Source: an uncultured Coprococcus sp.
GTDB taxonomy: Bacteria > Bacillota > Clostridia > Lachnospirales > Lachnospiraceae
NCBI GenBank assembly: GCA_900548215.1
Contig: URJI01000021.1
Location: 1-31,021 of the forward strand
Reading direction: 5' to 3'
DNA length: 31,021 nt
Shown here: positions 24,041 to 31,021 of the stretch, piece by piece
Layout: each line of letters starts with the position of its first letter
Position numbering within the stretch: the stretch's first letter is position 1
Notes under the pieces: generated by a model
Database searches by the model: none
Seen by the model: only the letters and a program-made list of their open reading frames with translations
What the model was told of the DNA's origin: nothing
Translations under genes and position numbers: made by a program

Positions 24041-25093
24041 ATGATGGCAGCATCAAAACGAATCAATTATATAGATCTTGCAAAGGGTATCGCAATACTA
24101 TGTGTTATCATAGGACACACGTTTTCAGCCTACGACAAAGGCAATATACTGGTTCAATTCATATATTCATTCCATATGCCATTGTTCTTTATCCTCTCGG
24201 GATGGTTTGCCAAGGAAGACAACGTGGCTGTGAGACCAGCGATCTTGAAGAAGGCAAAGCAGCTTCTCATTCCTTATCTCATAATCAACATAATAAAATA
24301 CATAATCAAAATCGCAGTATATGGCTTTACATCAAAGGGGCTGAAAACCTTTATCATATCACTTATATATGCAAACGGAGCTTCAGACAAGACAAATCTG
24401 TGCATGATACCACATCTGAAAATTGTTGGTATGTCATGGTTCCTCATCGCCCTGTTTTTCTGCCAGATAATATATATATGTCTGAACAATTTCTCCCAAA
24501 AATATAATATATCTCTGGGGATGATGGTAGTTATGCTCGGTCTGACAGCATTTGGCCTGAACGATACTGTATGGCTTCCATTCTCTCTGCAGCCTGCCAT
24601 GGGCGGACTTGTATTCTATTACGTCGGACATATGATGAGAAAGAAAGAAATCCTTGAAAAAAAGCCTTCAGAAATGACCTGGCCGATGGTTGTAATCGCC
24701 GCCTTTCTGTGGCTGAGTGCAATACTCTTCCACACCGTCGGAATGCACGCCAACTCATATCCTGGAATGTACTCTTTCCTGGGAGCTATATGCGGAACTT
24801 ACTTTATAGTCCAGTTCTCAAAGCTCATTGAAAAGACTCCGGCTGTTGGCAGCTTTCTTATATGGTGTGGCAAGAATTCCATATACATCTACGCAATACA
24901 TGCCATGGATGTACAGGCACTTAAGATAATGAAAAAAATAGCACTTGACTATATAGTACTGCCATCAACGAAGGGTGCACTTCTCATGACAGCAATGAGA
25001 ATCGTTTTCATCCTCATAACAGCTTCACTGTTCATACTTATAAAAAAAGGTGTGCACCGTATGCGCACACCTAAGGTTATATCTCAGAATTAA
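24041..25093 (+). CDS. Acyltransferase-3 family membrane protein
   Basis: A 350-residue protein with about ten membrane helices. The N-terminal segment YIDLAKGIAILCVIIGHTF carries the conserved arginine/histidine-type landmark of acyltransferase-3 enzymes (here the catalytic His in IIGHT), followed by HMPLFFILSGWF. Such proteins O-acetylate surface sugars or peptidoglycan, drawing on cytoplasmic acetyl-CoA. The start is ATG 24041, or ATG 24044 three bases on; AGGAG (24032-24036) fits the second slightly better. The acceptor is unknown. The 3' end of the gene contains a terminator hairpin for the opposing operon. Confidence 0.87.
   Translation: MMAASKRINYIDLAKGIAILCVIIGHTFSAYDKGNILVQFIYSFHMPLFFILSGWFAKEDNVAVRPAILKKAKQLLIPYLIINIIKYIIKIAVYGFTSKGLKTFIISLIYANGASDKTNLCMIPHLKIVGMSWFLIALFFCQIIYICLNNFSQKYNISLGMMVVMLGLTAFGLNDTVWLPFSLQPAMGGLVFYYVGHMMRKKEILEKKPSEMTWPMVVIAAFLWLSAILFHTVGMHANSYPGMYSFLGAICGTYFIVQFSKLIEKTPAVGSFLIWCGKNSIYIYAIHAMDVQALKIMKKIALDYIVLPSTKGALLMTAMRIVFILITASLFILIKKGVHRMRTPKVISQN
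25042..25072 (-). terminator. Terminator of the minus-strand operon, inside the acyltransferase gene
   Basis: On the minus strand AGGTGTG/CACACCT is followed by seven Ts (25048-25042). It lies 60 bases past the rumA-type stop codon but within the last codons of the convergent acyltransferase gene. Confidence 0.75.
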
Positions 25094-25133
25094 TACTGCA
25101 CAGTAAATCTGATGAAATTTTCAGATCTTACTC

Positions 25134-26552
25134 TCAATACTTCACAGCATTCGCCCTGGTAAGGAGAGTGCAGACCTCAACTCCTCTGGTGAGTGGGAAC
25201 ATATCAACAGGTGTCATACGGATCACCTGATAGCCATGCTTCGTCATGAATGTCAGGTCCCTTACAAGGCTTTCAGGCCCGCAGGATATATATACCACTC
25301 TCTTTGGTGACAGGGTTACCACAGACGACATGAATTCCTCTGTACTTCCAGATCTCGGCGGGTCCATAAACACAACATCTATATCGTCGCCCTCGTCCGC
25401 TACATCAACCATAAATCTGCCAGCATCATTGCTGTATATATCCACATTCTGAATATTGTTCATCTTCACATTTATCCGCGCATCATGTACTGCCGCCTCA
25501 TTAAGCTCCACACCAATGACCTTCTTCGCACGGTCACAGGCTGCTATACCTATAGTTCCAATACCACAATATGCATCGATCACAGTCTCTTTCTTCTTGA
25601 GATCAGCGTATTTTATGGCACGACCATACAGAATCTCTGTCTGCTCTGGATTCACCTGATAAAAGCTGCCCGGTGATATTCGGAATCTTTTGCCACACAG
25701 AATATCCTCTATATAACCTTTACCATAGATGACCTGATTTCTGTCACCTATGACCATACTGGTATCTTTCATATTAATATTCTGGACAACCGTCGTTATC
25801 TCTGGGTGCTCACCAACAAGAACCTTTGTCAGATTCTTTTTTGATGGAAATACAGGCGATGCGGTAACTATGATAACCATGATCTGTCCAGTCTTTCTTC
25901 CAACTCTTATCTGCAGATGCCTGATGAGTCCGGTTCCTGTATCTTCATTGTATATCTGCAGCTTGAATGACTTGATCAGTCCGGCAAATGTCCTGACGAT
26001 CGCTGCCGCCTTCTCATCCTCCACATAACAGTTCTCTACTGGAAGGATGTTGTGTGTTCCTTCCTCGTACACGCCTGAAATTATCTCTCCGCTCTTCATT
26101 CTTCTGAACGCCGCAGTGACCTTATTTCTGTAGTGATATGGATTCTCCATGCCTATTATCTTGTCCACAGGACCAAATCCGCCAAGCAGACCATCTATAT
26201 ACTTCTGTTTCTCGACAAGCTGCTGTTCATATGGCATATCCACATACTGACAGCCACCGCACAGATGGGATATCGGGCATTTGCTGTTTGGGTTTGGCTT
26301 ATATTGTGATGAATGTACCTGCCTTGGTTTTCCCTGTACAGTCTTACCTTTGCTTCCTGTTTTTATTTGTTTCTCTCCGCCTGTCACGTCATACTTTTTT
26401 CTGGAAGCTTGAGACTTATTTGTATTCGGTTTTGCAGGATCTTTATACGCTGTCTTTTTTGTTGCGGCGTTATCTGCCCTGTTGTTCGCCACTCCACTTT
26501 TCCCAGATCCGCTATGTGACTGTCTTTTTCTTTCATTTACATTGCCACTCAT
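25134..26552 (-). CDS. 23S rRNA (uracil-5-)-methyltransferase, RumA/RlmD type
   Basis: A 472-residue SAM-dependent enzyme that makes 5-methyluridine in rRNA (or tRNA, as in some family members). The iron-sulfur cysteines are CPISHLCGGC (92, 98, 101) with a fourth downstream. The SAM site is DAYCGIGTIG, the motif IV is FMDPPRSG, and the nucleophile is in VYISCGPESL. Residues 1-85 form an extra Lys/Ser/Asn-rich, probably disordered tail instead of the usual TRAM domain. AAGGAG is 5-6 bases before the ATG. It is the last gene of the YbaK-SGNH-RumA operon. The exact target uridine cannot be told from motifs. Confidence 0.9.
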   Translation of the reverse strand: MSGNVNERKRQSHSGSGKSGVANNRADNAATKKTAYKDPAKPNTNKSQASRKKYDVTGGEKQIKTGSKGKTVQGKPRQVHSSQYKPNPNSKCPISHLCGGCQYVDMPYEQQLVEKQKYIDGLLGGFGPVDKIIGMENPYHYRNKVTAAFRRMKSGEIISGVYEEGTHNILPVENCYVEDEKAAAIVRTFAGLIKSFKLQIYNEDTGTGLIRHLQIRVGRKTGQIMVIIVTASPVFPSKKNLTKVLVGEHPEITTVVQNINMKDTSMVIGDRNQVIYGKGYIEDILCGKRFRISPGSFYQVNPEQTEILYGRAIKYADLKKKETVIDAYCGIGTIGIAACDRAKKVIGVELNEAAVHDARINVKMNNIQNVDIYSNDAGRFMVDVADEGDDIDVVFMDPPRSGSTEEFMSSVVTLSPKRVVYISCGPESLVRDLTFMTKHGYQVIRMTPVDMFPLTRGVEVCTLLTRANAVKY

Positions 26553-26557
26553 TTTAT

Positions 26558-26669
26558 CTCCTTATGAAATGTTATTGTGCAGACGCATGAAATGCGCTTC
26601 GCGCGGCGTCTGCGTGCTTCTTAAGGAATCCTCCCGCTTACGCGGGTCCCTCCTTATGAAATGTTATTG
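26558..26669. mobile_element. Palindromic element flanked by a 20-bp direct duplication
   Basis: The word CTCCTTATGAAATGTTATTG occurs at 26558-26577 and again at 26650-26669. Between them 72 bases hold a stem GCAGACGC/GCGTCTGC (26579-26613) with inner GCGC-TTC-GCGC, and a second stem CCCGC/GCGGG (26633-26646). One copy of the duplicated word forms the end of the SGNH gene (Ile-Ser-stop); the other supplies the ribosome site of the methyltransferase. Removing one copy plus the 72 bases restores a tight gene junction, so this reads as an insertion with target duplication. No transposase is encoded. Confidence 0.65.
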
Positions 26670-27706
26670 ATTGTCTGGTAACACACCTCGCCCATGACCG
26701 CATGTCCGTCCTTGTTCGGATGTATGTCAAAGTTGGTTGTCACACCTTCACCATATGCCGCATTTACAAGATTGTTGGGATTGATCTCAAATGCCGTGTA
26801 CCAGTCACCTACAACACACCCCTGCGCCTTAGCTATATCATTTATATTCTCATTGAGTCTCTTCACCAGGTCATCTGTAAATCCTGCAAGTGTAAGGGTC
26901 TCTCCCTCAACCGCTAGATCCAGATCCACATTCCTATATGGATTATATATAGTAAACATGATTATCTTGGCATGATCATTCTTCTCTCTGAGCGCCTTGA
27001 TGATCGCCTCTGTATTCTCCCTGCACAGCGCCAGACTTCTCTCTTCATCAGCACACACTGCCGCATAGTCGTCAGCCGACAGAACATTGCCCGCAAGATT
27101 TGTGTATATCAGATTATCCGACGCGTGAAGGACATCATTTGCCCCGATATCCACGGTAATTACATCCGCATAATCAAGCATGCCGATCTCGCCGCCATTT
27201 ATCATATCAAGGAGTTCACCACTGGTAAGCCCGTTCACACCATAATTCCTCTCAGTGCATTTGATCCCAGCCGCATTTAACTTCCTGGCTGCCACCGCCG
27301 AGAACCTGTTCTTCTCCGCATCGGCAAGTCCGTATCCCTTCGTCAGGGAATCGCCAAGTGCCACATATATCATTGTCCTATCATCCTTTTCTGTCTGGTT
27401 CGATGAATCATCGCTGTTTTTATCGTCCATGCCTGATAATTCGTTACCACTTCCATCATCTATGTTCGCAGCCTCGGCGACATCATCTTTTTTTGTCTCT
27501 GTACCCAAGTCTGCCTTTTCCGAACCGTGATCTTCCGTCTGTTGTGAGTCTGTCTTTTCTGCTGCCTGCTCCTGTGCAACTGTCTGTCCACTGCCAGATG
27601 CATCATAACCATTTTTGTCATTTGCACCGCAGCCCGCCATCATCCACATGCCGCAGAGCACCACACAGAGCATGCAAAGCTCAATCAACCTGCGTCTATA
27701 TATCAC
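26654..27706 (-). CDS. SGNH/GDSL-family lipoprotein hydrolase
   Basis: A 350-residue protein beginning with GTG at 27706; AGGAG 8 bases upstream supports it. Residues 1-26 are a lipoprotein signal ending MAGC, so it is anchored outside the membrane at Cys26. An acidic Ser/Asp/Glu linker runs to about residue 110. The hydrolase domain has the nucleophile Ser120 in ALGDSLTKG, the oxyanion glycine in NYGVNGLTSGE, DIGANDVL, and the histidine in FDIHPNKDGH. It probably removes acyl groups from surface polymers. The upstream deacylase stop codon overlaps its ribosome site, and its own 3' end is one of the two 20-bp duplicates described above. Confidence 0.9.
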   Translation of the reverse strand: MIYRRRLIELCMLCVVLCGMWMMAGCGANDKNGYDASGSGQTVAQEQAAEKTDSQQTEDHGSEKADLGTETKKDDVAEAANIDDGSGNELSGMDDKNSDDSSNQTEKDDRTMIYVALGDSLTKGYGLADAEKNRFSAVAARKLNAAGIKCTERNYGVNGLTSGELLDMINGGEIGMLDYADVITVDIGANDVLHASDNLIYTNLAGNVLSADDYAAVCADEERSLALCRENTEAIIKALREKNDHAKIIMFTIYNPYRNVDLDLAVEGETLTLAGFTDDLVKRLNENINDIAKAQGCVVGDWYTAFEINPNNLVNAAYGEGVTTNFDIHPNKDGHAVMGEVCYQTINNIS

Positions 27707-27716
27707 TCTATCACTC

Positions 27717-28259
27717 CTATTCTCCAGTGAGCGTCACCTTGATCATATCGTGGTGAACCGCTTCAAGAAACTTTCCAAATATATCCTTCGTCCTGACCTT
27801 CATACTTGATGTGTTCACACACGGATGGCATCCAAGATACTCGCCCTTCATAACATCCTCATCAACAAGCAGCTGCACATGATTCTCATGGTCATTCATG
27901 AGACCCATGACGCTGACCGCCCCCGGCCTGATATCCAGATACTTCTCCATATCCTCCGGCGACGCAAATGAAAGTCTCGCGCTGCCTATCTGCGATGTGA
28001 TCTCCTTTGTCTTGAACGGCTTGTCGCCCGGCATCATGAGCAGATAGAACTGTGTCTTCTGCCTGTTGCACAGAAACAGATTCTTACAAATGGTTGCCCC
28101 AAGCACCGCATCTATCTCGCTGCAAACTTCCATTGTGTCTGCTGGTGCATGATCTGTGCGCCAATACTCTATGCCGTGATCATCAAGGAAATCATAAACT
28201 CTGATCTCCCTCTCAAGTCGTCCTTCATTTGTATCCGGTCTGCCTTTATATAATTCCAT
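27717..28259 (-). CDS. YbaK/ProX-type aminoacyl-tRNA deacylase
   Basis: A 180-residue freestanding editing domain that hydrolyses mischarged tRNA, most likely alanyl-tRNA(Pro) by its resemblance to ProXp-ala. Features are YWRTDHAPADTMEV near residue 32, the lysine in GATICKNLFL, and the binding loop GCHPCVNTSS near residue 142. GGAGGG stands 7 bases before the ATG. It is the first gene of the three-gene operon and lies 10 bases from the SGNH gene. I saw no clear promoter in 28260-28400. Confidence 0.88.
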   Translation of the reverse strand: MELYKGRPDTNEGRLEREIRVYDFLDDHGIEYWRTDHAPADTMEVCSEIDAVLGATICKNLFLCNRQKTQFYLLMMPGDKPFKTKEITSQIGSARLSFASPEDMEKYLDIRPGAVSVMGLMNDHENHVQLLVDEDVMKGEYLGCHPCVNTSSMKVRTKDIFGKFLEAVHHDMIKVTLTGE

Positions 28260-28466
28260 TTGTGTGCCCTCCGTTGGTGGTTTATATATTCGTCTTCTCT
28301 AGTCATTATCATGTCAAAGAACTATTTGCGTATATATATTTTCTCTCATGCGTTTATGCGTAAATCATATCACGTTTTCCGCGGCGTTGCTATATAAAAC
28401 AAGCAATATAAAATCATGCCTTCAAGAGTGTGAATACATACCGGCAATACCTTGTCAGAATAAAAA

Positions 28467-28533
28467 GGAACAATCTGACAATATCAAATGCACCTGCGTT
28501 CAGCTGGTGCACTCAATAATATCCCATTGTTCC
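28467..28533 (-). terminator. Terminator of the phosphatase gene
   Basis: Outer stem GGAACAAT/ATTGTTCC and inner stem TGCACC/GGTGCA; on the minus strand it is followed by TTTTTATT. It lies 18 bases beyond the phosphatase stop codon. A 12-bp palindrome GATAATATTATC sits at 28540-28551 right at that stop. Confidence 0.8.
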
Positions 28534-28550
28534 CATTTTGATAATATTAT

Positions 28551-29051
28551 CTACAACCTATTGCCTTGCCTGAGATAATCAAGAAAGCCCTCGCATCCCT
28601 GACACACATCCCTGTATGTCTCATCAAATCGTCCCGTATACCACGGATCAGCTATAGATTGTCCATGCCTTCCCGCATAATCGAGCAGCAAATGTATCTT
28701 GTCCTGATCGTCCGGACCGGTTATGCGCATCACATTCCTCACATTTGCTGTATCTGCGCAGAGCAGATAATCATAATATTCATAATCCTGCCTTGTAACC
28801 TGCCTGGCTCTCTTGCCACTAAAATCTGTATAAGCCGTCTTACCTATGCCATGCGCCCTCAGAACTTCCTGCGCCGGCGGATATATCGGATTGCCTTTTC
28901 CGCCCCAAATCTCCTCAGTGCTGGTGGCCGCAGAAGCTATATCAAATTTATCTGCTATGCTGAGTTTTTCTACCATGTCCTTGAGGACGAACTCGGAGAT
29001 GGGGGAACGGCAGATGTTGCCATGGCAAACGAAAAGTACTCGAATGCTCAT
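28551..29051 (-). CDS. Low-molecular-weight protein-tyrosine phosphatase
   Basis: A 166-residue cytoplasmic enzyme starting at ATG 29051, 5 bases after AAAGGAG; the open frame further upstream has no ribosome site. The P-loop CHGNICRSP (Cys9, Arg15) opens the protein and the general acid lies in ADPWYTGRFDETY. Length and order are standard. Bacterial members dephosphorylate tyrosine kinases of capsule systems or act in stress responses; no kinase gene is near. It is the last ordinary chromosomal gene before the AT-rich accessory segment. Confidence 0.92.
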   Translation of the reverse strand: MSIRVLFVCHGNICRSPISEFVLKDMVEKLSIADKFDIASAATSTEEIWGGKGNPIYPPAQEVLRAHGIGKTAYTDFSGKRARQVTRQDYEYYDYLLCADTANVRNVMRITGPDDQDKIHLLLDYAGRHGQSIADPWYTGRFDETYRDVCQGCEGFLDYLRQGNRL

Positions 29052-29135
29052 AATTTCTCCTTTCAAAAGGCGCTTTCCTGCTGCCATTTGCAGCGTTTTG
29101 CGCGGTGTTAATTTTTCTTTATGTATCGGTCATTT

Positions 29136-29183
29136 CTGTACATAAGATGCAAATCTTAGCAAAATTTTGCAAGATGTGTACAG
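29136..29183. repeat. Imperfect palindrome at the edge of the accessory segment
   Basis: CTGTAC/GTACAG outer arms surround ATCTT-A-GCAAAA/TTTTGC-AAGAT, whose centre GCAAAATTTTGC (29159-29170) is a perfect 12-bp palindrome. It lacks a T-run, so it is not a clear terminator. An operator or recombination site is possible. Confidence 0.5.
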
Positions 29184-29222
29184 CAATCGTAGTAGAAACG
29201 GAGTAAAAAGCGGGTGGGGGTA

Positions 29223-30314
29223 CTACTCAAGAATATCTGGTAATTCAGGAATGCATCGTTTTGCATTAATATATGCAATTATTTTTCCTACTCCTGTAAT
29301 AGAGAACGCACCACTAATAGAATTCCACCATTCCTGCAATGTTTTTAGTGGTTCATGTTCATCAAGCAAATTCATAAATCTTTCTTTCACTTTATTCTGT
29401 AAATCGACGTTCTTCTCATATAAATTTATTACATCCCTTAATGCTTCTATCTCTCTTTGATTTATTGATCGTGTACCTAGATTATTAAATATAGATAAAC
29501 TATTAATATCATCAAGATTTCCAATCTCTAAACGCACATAATCATCCAAAAAAATATTGTCAACTAAAATATTTTTATTTAATCCAATACTTTGTATTAT
29601 CTGTAATGCACTTTCATATTCTTCTGTTCCTTTCTTTATTCCAACAGACACATATCCATCAAATCTTCTTGTAAAAATATCTTCTATCTTATTCATTTGA
29701 GAAAATGGTGTAATTCTGATAACGCCCAATATATCAAGATGATCCAACCAGTTCAAATTACTTGGTAATGATTCATAAATAAGAGCATTATACATTTGAC
29801 TTAAAACCTCTATACCTTCTTTTGCATTACCTGTGGCTGGCCGAAAATGGTCAAGAACAAAAGCTATTGTCAGTGCGCACAACGCATCATTATCTATTGT
29901 GTCAATAATATCTACAGCCTTTACTATTCCAGCACGATTTTTTCTATCATTACCTTTTTGAACATGACATACTAACAACTCTGTCAACAAATCATAATCA
30001 TTTTCTCGTTCTGTAATTGCAGCCTTCTGCTGTGCTTTTCTGAGTAAAACCTGAAATGCCGGATCTGCAAACGCCGGCAACAATCCCTCGACTTGATTGA
30101 TTTGAGGCATAATTCTTTCTTCAAGTTTATTAACTCTCTCTGTTGCTATCTTTTGTGCTTCCTCCGTATAATTTGCTAGTGCCTGGGGTATCATTTCATT
30201 AAATACAGCTCTTGCTCTTTCTTCAGTTATTCCTGCACTATTAATAATAACATTGCCAATTTGTATCTGTTGTGAATCTTTACCCGCCTTTTGTAACTGA
30301 TTAACTTCTTCCAT
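29223..30314 (-). CDS. Unknown protein, possibly LPO_1073/Vpar_1526 family
   Basis: I place the start at ATG 30314 (MEEVNQLQKAGK), 363 residues, which overlaps the upstream gene by 14 bases with GGTGG 9 bases before it; an in-frame ATG at 30347 has no ribosome site. Residues 7-23 (LQKAGKDSQQIQIGNVI) form a Gln/Gly/Asn motif shared with the neighbour gene. A helical segment GITEERARAVFNEM follows, then a long helical region with FADPAFQVLLRK and WLDHLDILG. No enzyme motif, signal peptide or membrane helix is visible. From memory the layout resembles the LPO_1073/Vpar_1526 family, of unknown function. The gene is clearly more AT-rich than the chromosome to its left, which suggests transfer. Confidence 0.75.
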   Translation of the reverse strand: MEEVNQLQKAGKDSQQIQIGNVIINSAGITEERARAVFNEMIPQALANYTEEAQKIATERVNKLEERIMPQINQVEGLLPAFADPAFQVLLRKAQQKAAITERENDYDLLTELLVCHVQKGNDRKNRAGIVKAVDIIDTIDNDALCALTIAFVLDHFRPATGNAKEGIEVLSQMYNALIYESLPSNLNWLDHLDILGVIRITPFSQMNKIEDIFTRRFDGYVSVGIKKGTEEYESALQIIQSIGLNKNILVDNIFLDDYVRLEIGNLDDINSLSIFNNLGTRSINQREIEALRDVINLYEKNVDLQNKVKERFMNLLDEHEPLKTLQEWWNSISGAFSITGVGKIIAYINAKRCIPELPDILE

Positions 30315-30582
30315 TTCTAACACCACCAATCTGCGTTTGCTTTGCATTGTTTTTTGCTTTCTGTTCCATATTTACATTTACGTTATAAGATGTATTTGTA
30401 TCATCTGACTCACCATTTAGTTCAATTGTTTGATTTTGTTCTGATGAATTTCCAGCCTTCTGAATTAATTTTATTTTTTTATGAATTCCTATTTTATACC
30501 CCGTAAAACCACCTATTATTGCACCTGCAATAAGTGACACAATAGTTGAACCTATTCCATCAAAAAACCACTCATACCACAT
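30301..30582 (-). CDS. Small membrane protein with repeated Gln/Asn motif
   Basis: A 93-residue protein with AGAAGG 7 bases before its ATG. Residues 9-33 are a glycine-rich membrane helix (STIVSLIAGAIIGGFTG). A basic stretch follows, then QKAGNSSEQNQ (41-51), an Asn/Asp-rich spacer, and KAKNNAKQTQIGGVRNG (76-91). Both motifs resemble the start of the next gene, with which it overlaps and is probably translationally coupled. It could be a membrane partner of that protein, as anchor, sensor or effector. I do not recognise a named family. Confidence 0.7.
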   Translation of the reverse strand: MWYEWFFDGIGSTIVSLIAGAIIGGFTGYKIGIHKKIKLIQKAGNSSEQNQTIELNGESDDTNTSYNVNVNMEQKAKNNAKQTQIGGVRNGRS

Positions 30583-30720
30583 ATAAATACCTTCTTTCTA
30601 TCCACATAAAATAAGCCAAGCACAATCGCCTGGCTTGGTTCCAAATATAATATTGTTTCTGGCAACTCTGCTATTTTTTATTTTACTACAAAATCACAGA
30701 TACAGCGACTTGATTTCTCA

Positions 30721-30978
30721 TCAAATTGCCTTAAACATCCTCTGCGACACCGGCTTCTCCCCTTGCGTCCGTTCCAATTCCTTTCTGGCATTCTGCAGAT
30801 CTTCCAGCCGCTTCAATTCATCCTCTGCATCCTCAAGGCCCAAATGCGTATAAGTGTTAAGCGTAACCCCTATATCACTATGCCCCATAAGGTACTGCAG
30901 CGTCTTCGGGTTCATTCCAGATTTCGCCATATTACTGCAATACGTGTGGTGGCAAATATGCGGCGTAAAAACTACTAT
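30721..30978 (-). pseudogene. Tyrosine integrase, C-terminal remnant
   Basis: About 85 codons of a phage/ICE-type tyrosine recombinase C-terminus: TPHICHHTYCSNMAKSG, then LQYLMGHSDIGVTLNTYTH with the nucleophile tyrosine. An in-frame TGA at 30979-30981 cuts it off, and the sequence beyond is not recognisable integrase. The box II arginine (H-x-x-R, usually in CRHT) is histidine here. Both points indicate a dead remnant. It marks the accessory segment as a former or degraded mobile element whose other end lies outside the window. A short stem CCAAGC/GCTTGG lies between it and the small membrane gene. Confidence 0.8.
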
Positions 30979-31021
30979 TCACCAGCTATTTCTCGCGTCA
31001 TTGATTATATCTATCATGGAA

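Noticed and set aside
29223..30582. Firm naming of the pair as an anti-phage system
   Set aside because: No nuclease, NTPase or known effector motif is visible; only the shared short motif and context support it, so it stays a hypothesis.

Overview
The window looks like chromosome of an anaerobic low-to-mid-GC Firmicute of the Lachnospiraceae. A Coprococcus- or Lachnospira-like gut bacterium is plausible, but I cannot fix the genus from sequence alone. The signs are strong AGGAGG-type ribosome sites, sigma-A promoters, a MurT/GatD-like pair, transglutaminase surface proteins with zinc-ribbon-like and fibronectin-like repeats, a CmpB-family membrane protein and cytoplasmic glycosidases. Most of the window is ordinary housekeeping chromosome in short transcription units. 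The last 2 kb is an AT-rich accessory segment beside a decayed integrase.

Layout. 1-238 is the start of ftsE (minus), with a WalR-like box upstream. 546-2790 is the uracil uptake and salvage operon uraA-upp. 2915-4994 holds nth and citrate synthase, closed by a large two-way terminator shared with trxA (minus). 5584-5796 is a three-copy 56-bp array of terminator-like hairpins. 5820-8258 is an unusual P1B-type ATPase with a small DUF6110-like partner (minus). 8549-9490 is a CmpB-family membrane protein. 9653-14635 carries two tandem paralogous secreted transglutaminase-like proteins (minus). 15037-17073 is a GH42 beta-galactosidase behind a LacI-type operator. 17372-18853 is a two-domain PPK2 (minus). 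18921-19400 holds a composite hairpin repeat and a complete Fst/par-like type I toxin-antitoxin locus too small for ordinary gene callers. 19615-21701 is a murT/gatD-like pair whose GatD lacks its catalytic cysteine. 21787-23772 is an AraC-type regulator divergent from a GH5 glycosidase, with direct-repeat candidate operators between them. 24041-25093 is an acyltransferase-3 protein. 25134-28259 is a minus-strand operon (YbaK/ProX-type deacylase, SGNH lipoprotein, RumA-type methyltransferase) in which a palindromic element appears to have inserted between the last two genes with a 20-bp duplication. 28551-29051 is a low-molecular-weight tyrosine phosphatase. 29223-30978 is the accessory end: two overlapping genes of unknown function that share a short Gln/Gly/Asn motif, and an integrase C-terminal remnant.

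The strongest candidates for something new are the type I toxin-antitoxin locus at about 19153-19440, the motif-sharing gene pair at 29223-30582, the duplicated-junction hairpin insertion at 26558-26669, and the cysteine-less GatD. All functional calls come from reading motifs and context by eye. No database search or folding program was run.
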